A stretch of 64,000 nucleotides of DNA. It comes from JBARDN01 sp050736695. GTDB taxonomy: Bacteria > Desulfobacterota > Binatia > Binatales > Binataceae. Position numbers and translations under genes: made by a program. Positions 1-8,636 of this stretch are shown one piece after another (position 1 is the stretch's first letter; every line of letters starts with the position of its first letter). Location: the NCBI GenBank assembly GCA_050736695.1, contig JBOHWH010000201.1, forward strand, positions 28,637-92,636. The letters are read 5' to 3'. The notes below the pieces were generated by a model that saw only the letters and a program-made list of their open reading frames with translations, ran no database searches and was not told the origin of the DNA.

Positions 1-2
1 CA

Positions 3-200
3 TACGGAATCCAGGACACGATGGTTGCGCTGAAGGAACTTGAGCTCGCGGGCGTCCTGCCCTTCTGCATCACCGTGGACAAGACCGGCCACGACTACTT
101 GCGCCAGATGTGCCAGTCCTCGCGCTACCTGGTGATCGAGGACATCGCGTCGCTGCCGCGCCAGTTGCCGAAGATCTACGAGCAAGTAATCCGCTGGTGA
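3..200 (+). CDS. C-terminus of NorD/CbbO-like VWA-domain protein (partial)
   Basis: The window opens inside this gene; 65 codons and a TGA stop remain. The readable part runs YGIQDT, then PFCITVDKTGHDYL, then RYLVIEDIASLPRQLPKIYEQ. This is the end of the von Willebrand factor A domain of the NorD/CbbO type. Those proteins work with a MoxR-type AAA+ ATPase (NorQ/CbbQ) to activate metalloenzymes such as nitric oxide reductase or Rubisco. The partner ATPase would lie upstream, outside the window, so the target enzyme cannot be named. The stop is 41 bases from the convergent gpmI stop. Confidence 0.75.
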   Translation, partial: YGIQDTMVALKELELAGVLPFCITVDKTGHDYLRQMCQSSRYLVIEDIASLPRQLPKIYEQVIRW

Positions 201-241
201 TTACTCAATCCACGAAATCCGCGTAATCCGCGGTTTCTTCT

Positions 242-1768
242 TTACTCACGCAAATCGCGCCCGGTCATTGCGGGCGGGATCGCAAGACCGAGAATCGCGA
301 GGAAGGTCGGCGCGACGTCCGCGAGAGTGCCGCCGTCGCGCAGGTGTCCTTTGAAATTCGGATCGGCGAGAATCAACGGAACCGGATTGGTCGTGTGCGC
401 GGTATGCGGCTGTCCGGTCGCGGGATCGGCCATGAATTCGGCGTTGCCGTGATCGGCGGTGATGAGTGCAGCGCCGCCGCGCTTCGCGATCGCGTCGAGC
501 ACGATTCCCAACGCCGCGTCGGACGCCTCGACCGCCTTTATCGCCGCGTCGAGATGTCCGGTATGGCCGACCATGTCGGGATTCGCGAAGTTCATCACCA
601 CGACGCCGAAGTTCCCGCTCTCGATTTCCTGCGCGGCGCGAATCGCGATCTCGTGCGCACGCATTGTGGGTTCGAGATCATAGGTCGCGACTTTCGCCGA
701 GGGGATCATCACGCGCTCCTCGCCCGCGAACGGGTTTTCGATTCCCCCGTTCAGAAAATAAGTCACATGCGCGTATTTCTCGGTCTCCGCGATGCGCACG
801 TTTGCGATTCCCGCTCCGGCCAGAACCTCGGCCAGCGTGTTGCACACGTCTTCAGGAGCAAACGCGAGCGGAAGCCCGAATGAGCGGTCGTATTCGGTCA
901 TGCAGAGGTATCCGATCTTCGGCGCGCGGGGCCGCGGAAATTCCCTGAATTTCGGGAGCGCCAGCGCCGCCGTAAGTTGGCGCGCGCGATCGGCGCGAAA
1001 ATTGAAACACATGACTTGATCGCCATCGGCGATCTTGCGGGGCGTGCCGACGATACATGGCTCGACGAATTCGTCGTTCTTGTCCGCGGCGTAGGATCGC
1101 TCCACCGCTTCGCGCGCGCTCGTGACCCGCGCGCCTTCGCCTTCAACCATCGCCCGCCAGGCACGCTCGGTGCGCTCCCAGCGGCGATCGCGATCCATTG
1201 CAAAGTACCGCCCCTGCACCGTCGCGATTCTGCCGCGCCCAAGCTGCTTGAGCTTCGCCTCCAGCGCGTCGATAAACGAAAGCGCCGAGCGCGGAGGCTT
1301 GTCGCGTCCGTCGAGGACGGCATGTACCACGATATCGTCGAGATTCTCGCGAGCCGCGACCTCCAGAATCGCGAACAGATGATCGATATGACTGTGCACG
1401 CTGCCGTCGGAGAGCAGTCCCCACAGATGCAGCGCGCGGCCCGACGATTTGGCGGTGTGAATTGAGCGGAGAATCGCCGCGTTGCGCGCAAACGCTCCGC
1501 TCTCGATCGCTTTCGTGATCCGCATCAGGTCCTGATAAATCACGCGGCCAGCTCCCATCGTCAGATGGCCAACCTCAGAATTTCCCATCACCCCCGGCGG
1601 AAGACCGACCGACTCGCCCGACGCGTCGATGCCGGTGTGCGCGCAGGTCTTGAGCAACGCGTCCATCACGGGCGTGCGCGCCATCGCGATCGCGTTTGCT
1701 TCACGATTGGGGCTCAGTCCCCATCCGTCGAAGATGATTAACGCCGCCACCGGAGGACGCTGGCTCAT
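242..1768 (-). CDS. gpmI: 2,3-bisphosphoglycerate-independent phosphoglycerate mutase
   Basis: 508 aa, the normal size for the family. The enzyme interconverts 3- and 2-phosphoglycerate in cytosolic glycolysis using two Mn ions and a phosphoserine intermediate. Visible landmarks are the metal-binding Asp14 in IIFDGWG, the nucleophile Ser64 in VMGNSEVGH, the ADHGN metal motif near residue 439 and His458 in TAHTTNPVP. The ATG overlaps the TGA stop of the upstream eno gene by four bases (ATGA), so the two consecutive glycolytic enzymes are probably translationally coupled in one transcript. No lesion is seen. Confidence 0.97.
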   Translation of the reverse strand: MSQRPPVAALIIFDGWGLSPNREANAIAMARTPVMDALLKTCAHTGIDASGESVGLPPGVMGNSEVGHLTMGAGRVIYQDLMRITKAIESGAFARNAAILRSIHTAKSSGRALHLWGLLSDGSVHSHIDHLFAILEVAARENLDDIVVHAVLDGRDKPPRSALSFIDALEAKLKQLGRGRIATVQGRYFAMDRDRRWERTERAWRAMVEGEGARVTSAREAVERSYAADKNDEFVEPCIVGTPRKIADGDQVMCFNFRADRARQLTAALALPKFREFPRPRAPKIGYLCMTEYDRSFGLPLAFAPEDVCNTLAEVLAGAGIANVRIAETEKYAHVTYFLNGGIENPFAGEERVMIPSAKVATYDLEPTMRAHEIAIRAAQEIESGNFGVVVMNFANPDMVGHTGHLDAAIKAVEASDAALGIVLDAIAKRGGAALITADHGNAEFMADPATGQPHTAHTTNPVPLILADPNFKGHLRDGGTLADVAPTFLAILGLAIPPAMTGRDLRE

Positions 1769-3066
1769 CGGAAAGTCTCACCGCGCTTGAATATCGAAGC
1801 GCCGGGATAGACTGCGCGTGCGCCCAGCTCCTCGGCGATTCGTAGCAGGCGATTGTACTTCGCGTTGCGCTCGCTGCGGCTCAGCGACCCGGTTTTGATC
1901 TGACCCGCTCCTGTAGCCACCGCGAGGTCCGCGATGGAGGTGTCTTCGGTCTCGCCCGAGCGATGCGAGATCACGCAGGTGAAGCCCGCGGCGCGCGCCA
2001 TATCTATCGTCGCCAGGGTTTCGGTGAGAGTGCCGATCTGGTTGAGTTTGATCAGAATCGAATTGGCGGTCTTCTCTTTGATTCCGCGCGTCAGGCGCTC
2101 GCGATTAGTCACGAAGATATCGTCGCCGACCAGTTGGACCTGGCCGCCAAGCTCGCGCGTCAGAAGTTGCCAGCCGGTCCAATCGTCTTCGGCCAGAGGG
2201 TCTTCGAGAGACACGATCGGATATTTCGCGATCCATTCGGCGTAAAATTTCACCATCCCGGCCGCGTCGCGCGAGCTTTTGTCCGATTTGGAGAAGACGT
2301 ATTTGCCTTGGTCGAAAAACTCGCTCGAAGCCGGATCGAGCGCCAGTGCGACATCGGCGCCGGGCTTGTAACCGGCATTGCTGATCGCCTGCAGGATCAC
2401 CTCGATCGGTTCCTCGTTGCTCTTGAGGCTCGGTGCGAAACCGCCTTCGTCGCCGACGTTGGTCGAATGGCCGGCTTTCTTGAGCACCGCGGCGAGCGCG
2501 TGGAAGACCTCGGCGCCGGCGCGAATCGCTTCCGCAAAATTGGGCGCGCCCTGCGGCACGATCATGAACTCCTGCATATCGACGCTCGAGTCGGCGTGCA
2601 CGCCGCCGTTGAGCACGTTCATCATCGGCACCGGCAGGATATGCGCGTCGGGATTCAGATGACGATAGAGCGGGAGCCCGTGCGCCGCGGCAGCCGCATG
2701 AGCCGTCGCCAACGATACGCCGAGGATCGCGTTGGCGCCCAGCTTCGATTTGTTCGGCGTCCCGTCCAGCGCGAGCAGAGTCTCATCGATGGCTTTCTGG
2801 TCGTCGCCGTTGGCGCCTTTGAGTTTCGCGGCGATGGTGATGTTCACATTCGCAATTGCTTTCAGCACGCCCTTGCCGCCGAAGCGCTTCTTGTCGCCGT
2901 CACGAAGCTCCAGCGCCTCGTGTACGCCGGTTGACGCGCCCGAGGGAACCGCGGCGCGCCCGAGCGCTCCACCTTCGAGCAGGACATCGACTTCGACTGT
3001 GGGGTTTCCGCGCGAGTCGAGAATTTCCCGCGCCCTGACTTCGCTGATCCTGGTTGCTGCCGCCAT
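1765..3066 (-). CDS. eno: Enolase (phosphopyruvate hydratase)
   Basis: 433 aa, full length. It dehydrates 2-phosphoglycerate to phosphoenolpyruvate. The N-terminal capping domain begins ISEVRAREILDSRGNPTVEV and carries the mobile-loop segment PSGASTGVHEALELRD. The TIM barrel has VGDEGGFAPS, SLEDPLAEDDW, QLVGDDIFVTN, the catalytic-lysine segment SILIKLNQIGTL and SHRSGETED. A GAGAGGAAG-type ribosome site precedes the ATG. The 102-bp upstream space probably holds the promoter for eno-gpmI. Gene order eno-gpmI makes a two-step lower-glycolysis operon. Confidence 0.98.
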   Translation of the reverse strand: MAAATRISEVRAREILDSRGNPTVEVDVLLEGGALGRAAVPSGASTGVHEALELRDGDKKRFGGKGVLKAIANVNITIAAKLKGANGDDQKAIDETLLALDGTPNKSKLGANAILGVSLATAHAAAAAHGLPLYRHLNPDAHILPVPMMNVLNGGVHADSSVDMQEFMIVPQGAPNFAEAIRAGAEVFHALAAVLKKAGHSTNVGDEGGFAPSLKSNEEPIEVILQAISNAGYKPGADVALALDPASSEFFDQGKYVFSKSDKSSRDAAGMVKFYAEWIAKYPIVSLEDPLAEDDWTGWQLLTRELGGQVQLVGDDIFVTNRERLTRGIKEKTANSILIKLNQIGTLTETLATIDMARAAGFTCVISHRSGETEDTSIADLAVATGAGQIKTGSLSRSERNAKYNRLLRIAEELGARAVYPGASIFKRGETFR

Positions 3067-3168
3067 GTGCTTCCTCTCGCCTTACAGAAGCCGAAATACT
3101 AAGCCAGCCACCGCGGGCTGTCATCACATTACAGCAGGATTACAAATCCTCGCGACTTCTTAATCGAG

Positions 3169-3906
3169 CTAATCCACGCGGCGCGCGGGACCGAGAAATC
3201 GCGCCGGGAGGGGAGTCTCGATCACATTGCCTCTGTTCGATGCCACTCGAAACGCGCGTGCTTTCGGCCGCGATGAGACGATCTCTTGGAGCCGCGTGCC
3301 GGCGAAGTGCGCGGCGGCTCCGTCGTCGAGCGCGAGCGTCGCAACGAATCCGCGCCTCAGGATGCGATGCAGGATCGGCCGGCGCGCCGCCTCTCCGTCG
3401 TAATGCGGGCAGCATCCGCCGCGCAGAAATCCGAGACCCCGGCCGAGGGCGCAAAATCCTCCGCCGAATGAATCGGTGATTCCGTCTTCAAACCAGCAGA
3501 TCGCTCCCGCGCTGATTCCCGCGAGCACGACGCCCGCGCTCCATGCCGCGCGTAGTGCTCGATCGAATCCATGCAGTCGCCAGATCGCGAGCAGGTTCGC
3601 CGTGCTGCCACCGCCGACATAAATGATGTCCTGCGCGAGGACGAACCGGCGGAGATCGGTCACGGTGCGTTCAAAAAACCGGAGTTGCGTGGCTTCCGCG
3701 CGCGAGGGCGGGAAAGCCTCGAAGAAGCGGCGCGCATAAGTGTCGCTATCGCCGCTCGCGGTGCCGACGAACGCGATTCGCGGCTTGCGGCCGCGGATAC
3801 CGCGCGAGCGGCGCGCGAGGGCGAGCACGAAATCATCCAGCAGCGGATTGCCGGGTTCCATCGAGAACCCGCCTCCACCCATCGCGACGATGTGGCGCTC
3901 AGCCAT
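3169..3906 (-). CDS. Peptidase E-like (S51 family) serine hydrolase
   Basis: 245 aa. The fold is the class I glutamine amidotransferase-like fold of peptidase family S51 (dipeptidase E, cyanophycinase). Evidence is the N-terminal strand HIVAMGGGGF, the segment PRIAFVGTASGD, the strand DIIYVGGGSTANLLAIWR and the nucleophile elbow GISAGAICWF with Ser132. Members cleave small Asp-containing or beta-aspartyl peptides in the cytosol; the exact substrate here is unknown. It lies 102 bp downstream of eno on the same strand. The opening GGGGFSME variant is common among Actinobacteria-type PepE-like proteins. Confidence 0.85.
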   Translation of the reverse strand: MAERHIVAMGGGGFSMEPGNPLLDDFVLALARRSRGIRGRKPRIAFVGTASGDSDTYARRFFEAFPPSRAEATQLRFFERTVTDLRRFVLAQDIIYVGGGSTANLLAIWRLHGFDRALRAAWSAGVVLAGISAGAICWFEDGITDSFGGGFCALGRGLGFLRGGCCPHYDGEAARRPILHRILRRGFVATLALDDGAAAHFAGTRLQEIVSSRPKARAFRVASNRGNVIETPLPARFLGPARRVD

Positions 3907-3936
3907 CGCGGCACAATAGCGGGCGCGCGCGGGGCG

Positions 3937-5151
3937 CTACAGAATCGCGCCGGACTCCCGCATCGCGCCGATCTCGTCCCACGAGTACCCGAGCTCGAGC
4001 ATCACTTCTTCGGCATGCTGCCCAAGCTCCGGCGGCATCCGCGCCTGCTTCTCAACCTCGCCATTGATCGAAACCGGAGTGCCGGAGACGAGCACACGCC
4101 CGGCAATCGGATGGTCAAGCTCCTGCAGGTAGCCGTTCTCGCGCGCCTGCTCGCTCTTCAAAATCGTGCGATAGTCCACGACCTCGGTCGCGAGAATATC
4201 GGCGTCGTGCAACGCGGCAAGCCATTGGGCGCTGCTCTTGTTCGGGAAGATCGCATCGAGCACCGCGGCGATCTTGTCGCCGTGAAAATTGCGCACCACG
4301 TTGTCGCCGTACTCCGCGTCCTTCTCCAGATGCTCGATTCCGAGAATTTTACAGAACGCGGGCCAGCGCTTGTCGTCAACGCCCGCGATACAGATGTGTC
4401 CGTCGCTGGTCGGAAACGCGCCCCACACGCCGTGCAGGAACTGATGCCCGCGGCCGGCGCGTTCGGGCTCCTGCTGCGTGATCGACGTGTAATTGAGCTC
4501 CATCCCCTGCATCGCGATCATCGTGCCGTAAATCGACGCATCGACCTTCTGTCCCTTGCCGGTCCGTTCGCGTGCAAACAGCGCGGCCAGCACACCGCCA
4601 GCGAGGCTGAGCGCGCCCGAGTGATCCGCGACAAATATCCCGGCTGCCAGCGGCGGGTCAGACGGCATCCCCGTCTTCGCCATCAATCCGCTTGCCGCTT
4701 GCGCCAGAGTGTCGCGGCTGGGGCGCGTGACCCACGGCCCCTTTGGCCCCCACGAACTGCCTTGCGCATAGATGATTTTCGGATTGATCTTGCGGAGCTG
4801 ATCGAAGCCAAGCCCCAGCCGATCGAGCACGCCGGGACGATAGTTCGTCAGCAGAACGTCGTAAGTCTTCGCCATCCGCCGCACCAGCTCGATCGCCTGC
4901 GGATTTTTGAGATCGCACGAGATGCTGCGCTTGCCGCGATTCATCGCGATAAAATAATGCGAGACCTCGGCGTTGCGCACCTGGGGCCCGCCGATCAGCG
5001 AGGTCAGCATCCAGCGGCTCAGGTCGCCGGTTTCCTTGTTTTCGATCTTAACGACATCGGCGCCCATGTCCGCGAGGAACAGTCCCGCGAACGGGCCCTG
5101 AATCTCCTGGCCGATTTCGATCACCTTGATTCCATCCAGCGGCTTCGTCAT
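3937..5151 (-). CDS. CaiB/BaiF family III CoA-transferase
   Basis: 404 aa, standard length. Type III CoA-transferases swap CoA between carboxylic acids through an Asp-bound acyl anhydride. The opening LDGIKVIEIGQEIQGPFAG, the segment LADMGADVVKIE, the stretch LTNYRPGVLDRLGLG and the probable catalytic Asp176 in FVADHSGAL all fit formyl-CoA transferase/CaiB. The protein acts in the cytosol; its acyl substrate cannot be read from sequence. It stands alone, with no acyl-CoA dehydrogenase or ligase next to it, so its pathway is open. Confidence 0.93.
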   Translation of the reverse strand: MTKPLDGIKVIEIGQEIQGPFAGLFLADMGADVVKIENKETGDLSRWMLTSLIGGPQVRNAEVSHYFIAMNRGKRSISCDLKNPQAIELVRRMAKTYDVLLTNYRPGVLDRLGLGFDQLRKINPKIIYAQGSSWGPKGPWVTRPSRDTLAQAASGLMAKTGMPSDPPLAAGIFVADHSGALSLAGGVLAALFARERTGKGQKVDASIYGTMIAMQGMELNYTSITQQEPERAGRGHQFLHGVWGAFPTSDGHICIAGVDDKRWPAFCKILGIEHLEKDAEYGDNVVRNFHGDKIAAVLDAIFPNKSSAQWLAALHDADILATEVVDYRTILKSEQARENGYLQELDHPIAGRVLVSGTPVSINGEVEKQARMPPELGQHAEEVMLELGYSWDEIGAMRESGAIL

Positions 5152-5278
5152 CGCTTCTCCTAAACGGTCGTTCAGGTGGATACCCTTCCGATGGGATTAT
5201 CGCGACGCCGCGAAAAGCTCAAGCGCCATTGCCGGCGGGGATTTGCGCGCGCGGCGGCTGCGGCTACACTTGCCCGCC

Positions 5279-6061
5279 ATGGTAGCGAGCATCTACGAAT
5301 TTCCCGACATCTTTCGCCGCGTGCACAAGGAGCAACCCCACGAAATCGGAGAGGAAGTGCGCTTCCTGCGCAAGGTGTGGAAGCGGCACGCGCGGCGGCC
5401 GGTCAGGCGCGTGCTCGATCTCGCGTGCGGCAACTCGCCGCACGGGCAAATCCTCGCGCGCGCGGGACTCGAAGTCGTGGGCATCGATCGCTCGGCTACG
5501 ATGATCGCGGCGGGACGGCGCGAATCTCGCGAGTTGGACCATATCCACTTTTATCGCCGGCCGATTGAGCGCTTCAAAATCCCCGAGCGGCGGTTCGACC
5601 TCGCGATCTTCATGTCCGAGACATTTCCCGTTATGACGGCGAACGCCGCGATTCTGTCGCATCTAGAGTCGGTTGCGGCGACGCTCCGAAAAGGCGGCCT
5701 GTACGTGATCGACATCGATCGTCACGACGGCTTCCGCGTAACCGGCGCGCGCAAGCTATGGCGCGAACGCACGATCACCGCCGGTGGCGCAACGGTCCGC
5801 GTGCGCGCCCATAGCCGCCCGGCGCCCTGGTATTCGGGCATCCATTCGATCTTCGACCTCGAATGCGAGCTCGAATTTCCCGGCCGCTCCGTGACGACGC
5901 GCGACCTCGTGCCGGTGCGCTACACAATTCCGCCGACGCTGGACCTGCTCGCGCGCGCGTCGGGCAAATTCGAGATGATCGCGGCCTACGCGGACTTGTC
6001 GTTCACGATCCCGATGCAGAGTTGCGAGCGGCGCTGGTGGGGCGTCCTGCGGCGGACCTAG
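5279..6061 (+). CDS. Class I SAM-dependent methyltransferase
   Basis: 260 aa from the ATG at 5279. An upstream in-frame ATG at 5126 would run into the opposite-strand CoA-transferase, and the residues encoded there look like shadow sequence, so the later start is preferred. Motif I is VLDLACGNSPHG (residues 45-56), followed by the acidic residue at the end of strand 2 in VVGIDRS (Asp70), and a later strand FDLAIFMSETF. The substrate is unknown. The stop overlaps the convergent histidine-phosphatase stop by a few bases. Confidence 0.85.
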   Translation: MVASIYEFPDIFRRVHKEQPHEIGEEVRFLRKVWKRHARRPVRRVLDLACGNSPHGQILARAGLEVVGIDRSATMIAAGRRESRELDHIHFYRRPIERFKIPERRFDLAIFMSETFPVMTANAAILSHLESVAATLRKGGLYVIDIDRHDGFRVTGARKLWRERTITAGGATVRVRAHSRPAPWYSGIHSIFDLECELEFPGRSVTTRDLVPVRYTIPPTLDLLARASGKFEMIAAYADLSFTIPMQSCERRWWGVLRRT

Positions 6062-6678
6062 CGCAGGTCCGGATGGGCGGCGAGATCGAGTGCGGCGGCC
6101 TTCCATCCGTCCATGCATCGAAGAATCTGGATTGAGCCGAGTTCGACCGCGGGTTCCGCGCCGGTAAGCGTCTTGACGATCGTGCGAATCACGCCGCGAT
6201 GCGCCACCACCAGCGCGCGAGTTGCGCCGCCTGGGTCCTCGGTCGGCCAGAGGGAGAGCATCAGCGCGACACCGCGCTCGACGCGCGCGACGAAAGCGGA
6301 ACGGCTTTCTCCGCCGGGATATGTGTAGGCAGGCGAGACTGGGTCGGCGCGCCAGCGCGCGTACTCGTCGGGAAAGCGCGCGCTGATTTCCTCTCGCGTC
6401 AGGCCCTCGAAGTCGCCGAAGTGAACCTCGGCAAATTCCTCGAGCGTGATCGCCAGTGGCGCGGCGGCGATTATCCGCGCGCCCTCTGACGCTCGAATCA
6501 GCGGGCTGGTGAAGACGCGCTCAAAGGCGAGACCGCCGTGATGCGCGCCGATCGCATCGCGTGCGGCGCGCATCTGCGCGCGTCCAAGTTCCGAAAGCGG
6601 CACGTTATTGCGTCCGTGGTAGCGGATGCTCGATTCGCCCTCGGTTTCGCCGTGCCGGACGAGAATTAGCGTTTTCAA
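6058..6678 (-). CDS. Histidine phosphatase superfamily protein (phosphoglycerate-mutase-like)
   Basis: 206 aa. The catalytic RHGETEG motif with phospho-accepting His9 opens the protein, and a second histidine sits in LVVAHRGVIRT near residue 163. This matches the branch of the superfamily containing GpmB- and CobC-like phosphatases; the substrate (a sugar phosphate, phosphoserine or cobalamin intermediate) is undetermined. The start codon is TTG at 6678, placed in a TTGA overlap with the stop of the upstream DUF1015 gene, which implies translational coupling in the minus-strand operon. Confidence 0.88.
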   Translation of the reverse strand: MKTLILVRHGETEGESSIRYHGRNNVPLSELGRAQMRAARDAIGAHHGGLAFERVFTSPLIRASEGARIIAAAPLAITLEEFAEVHFGDFEGLTREEISARFPDEYARWRADPVSPAYTYPGGESRSAFVARVERGVALMLSLWPTEDPGGATRALVVAHRGVIRTIVKTLTGAEPAVELGSIQILRCMDGWKAAALDLAAHPDLR

Positions 6679-7958
6679 TCGTCGAGCGGGTTCATCACCA
6701 GGCCGGTCAAGAGTTTGGGATGAAAGTAAGTCGATTTTTCCGGCATCGTGGCGCCCGCGTCGCTGACCCGCTCCACATCTTCGATTGACGGCGGGTTCAT
6801 CAGGAACGCGCCGTCAGCGGCGCCGCTTGCGACCGCCTCGAGCGCGCCGGCAGCATCGATCGTGTACTCTATATTTCCGCCCTTGCGGATTTCGGCGGCC
6901 TTGAGCAAGAAAATCCGGTCGAAGATCATCGCGTGCAAAAGGGTGACATCGAGCTCGCGGACCGGGGGCGGCGTTTCCGCAATCGCATCCGACACGGCCG
7001 CCCGATCGCGAATCTGCAACAGGTATTGGGTGCGATGGCCCTTGAGCGCGACCGCGAGCGAGCCGCGCCCGGCGGCGGCGAGCCGCGCCCGCAAAATATC
7101 GCGATCGGCGATTTCCTCGACCGTGAAGATCTTGCGCGCTTGATCCACGAACGTCGAAATCGACTCGGGCCGTAGGCGATGGACGATGCGATGCGTCGGC
7201 AGAATCACCAGGCCGGGGTCGTCGCACGCCACCATCGTCATCATCGTGTAGTCATATCCGTGCGGCGCGGTGGAATTTTCTGCCGTCCGGCGCATGCGCT
7301 GATAGTTGAGCGCGGTGTCATAGCGATGATGTCCGTCGGCGATTAGCACGCGCGGCGTGGCGAGTGCGTGCTGAATCGTCGCGATCTCCGCGGGAGCGTC
7401 TATCACTCGCAGCTCGTTACGAATTGCCAGATCGTCGGTCAACTCGATAAGCGGCGCGCGAGCCGCGACCTCGGCGCGCAGGCGATCCACCTCAAGATGC
7501 CGCCCCGAGTAGAGTCCGAAGATCGAGCTGGTGTTGGTGCGGATCGCGGTCAGGAGTTTCAGCCGATCTTCCTTGGCGGCGGGAAAGGTTTTCTCATGCG
7601 GCAGAATCCGGCCCGCGCTGAATGGCTCGAGCTGAATGCGCGCGATCAGCCCGACGCGAGTCAGATTGCGGCCGCCGATCGTGAAGCGCTGCGTGTAATG
7701 AAAGATCGCCGGCCGTTCGAGGCGCTGGAGCACGCCGGCGCGGAGCCATTCGCGCAGCGTGGATTCGGCGGCGGCGTAGCGATCCGCATCGCGGCCAAGT
7801 TCGAGCCGCACGATATTGTAAGGACTGCGCTCGTACAGCTCGTTTTGCCGCGCGGCGCCAATCAGATCGTACGGCGGAGCAACGACTACCGCCGGTTCGC
7901 CCGCAACTGCGCGGTTGTACAGCAGCGCGCGAAACGGCTCGATACGCTCGCCGCTCAT
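6675..7958 (-). CDS. DUF1015 family protein
   Basis: 427 aa. The opening IEPFRALLYNRAVAGEPAVVVAPPYDLI and the later LIADGHHRYDTALNYQ are the recognisable signatures of the DUF1015 (SerC-like) family. The family is widespread and its biochemical role is not established. The central GHHRYDTA segment looks like an active-site element. It overlaps the upstream tsaC stop by four bases and the downstream histidine phosphatase by four bases, so it belongs to the alr-purH-purD-tsaC run. No truncation is visible. Confidence 0.9.
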   Translation of the reverse strand: MSGERIEPFRALLYNRAVAGEPAVVVAPPYDLIGAARQNELYERSPYNIVRLELGRDADRYAAAESTLREWLRAGVLQRLERPAIFHYTQRFTIGGRNLTRVGLIARIQLEPFSAGRILPHEKTFPAAKEDRLKLLTAIRTNTSSIFGLYSGRHLEVDRLRAEVAARAPLIELTDDLAIRNELRVIDAPAEIATIQHALATPRVLIADGHHRYDTALNYQRMRRTAENSTAPHGYDYTMMTMVACDDPGLVILPTHRIVHRLRPESISTFVDQARKIFTVEEIADRDILRARLAAAGRGSLAVALKGHRTQYLLQIRDRAAVSDAIAETPPPVRELDVTLLHAMIFDRIFLLKAAEIRKGGNIEYTIDAAGALEAVASGAADGAFLMNPPSIEDVERVSDAGATMPEKSTYFHPKLLTGLVMNPLDD

Positions 7959-8596
7959 TCCAGCACCTCGCCCGAGAGCGCGGCGGCGAGTTGAAGCTCG
8001 CTAATCGCGCCGGCGCGGATCAGCCGCCAGGTATCGTCCTCGACCGCGACCACCGTGCTGGGCGCCGCGGCGGCCAGCGTACCGCCTTCAAGAAACACTT
8101 TAACTTTGTCGCCGAGCGTCCGGCGCGCCTCGTCCAGAGTCCGCGCCGGAGGTTCGCCCGCGCGATTCGCGCTGGTCGCCGTGACCGGATGCCCGAGGCC
8201 CTGCGCGAGCGCGCGCGCCATGGGATGCGATGATACACGCACCCCTATCCCTCCGCCGCTTCCGACGATTTCGGCAGGGAGGTCGGCACGGGCGGGCAGC
8301 ACGAGGGTCAGCGCGCCGGGCCAGAACATGTCCGCCAGCCGCCGCGCGACAGGAGATACCTCGCGCGCAAGCGCAAACGCTGAAGCGGCATCGGCGGCGA
8401 TAAGTGCAACAGTCTTTTCGGCGCCGCGCCCCTTGGCGGCGAACAGCCGCGCGACCGCGCCGGGCGAGAACGGATCGGCGCCGAGCCCGTAGAAGGTTTC
8501 GGTCGGATAAACAATCAATTCAGCGGCTCGCAACGCGGCGACGGCGTCATCGAGGCCGGCTGGCCGGGCAGGAGTGGCGGGTTTTATGGCAGACAA
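7955..8596 (-). CDS. tsaC: L-threonylcarbamoyladenylate synthase (Sua5/YrdC/TsaC family)
   Basis: 213 aa. It makes threonylcarbamoyl-AMP from Thr, bicarbonate and ATP for the t6A37 modification of tRNA. The family signatures are LIVYPTETFYGLGADPFS, the AAKGRG lysine region, ALTLVLPAR, GGIGVRVSSHP and VTATSANRAGEPPARTL. The length is that of the single-domain TsaC/YrdC form, without the C-terminal Sua5 domain. The best start is TTG at 8596, with AAAGGAG about 12 bases upstream. It overlaps the next gene by four bases. Confidence 0.93.
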   Translation of the reverse strand: MSAIKPATPARPAGLDDAVAALRAAELIVYPTETFYGLGADPFSPGAVARLFAAKGRGAEKTVALIAADAASAFALAREVSPVARRLADMFWPGALTLVLPARADLPAEIVGSGGGIGVRVSSHPMARALAQGLGHPVTATSANRAGEPPARTLDEARRTLGDKVKVFLEGGTLAAAAPSTVVAVEDDTWRLIRAGAISELQLAAALSGEVLE

Positions 8597-8636
8597 GAAC
8601 TTAAAGCGCTCCTTTCGATATTTTATTTCACGATAT

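Noticed and set aside
3571..5163. 530-codon plus-strand ORF antisense to the S51 peptidase and CoA-transferase
   Set aside because: Typical antisense ORF of GC-rich DNA; both genes on the other strand are well supported by motifs.
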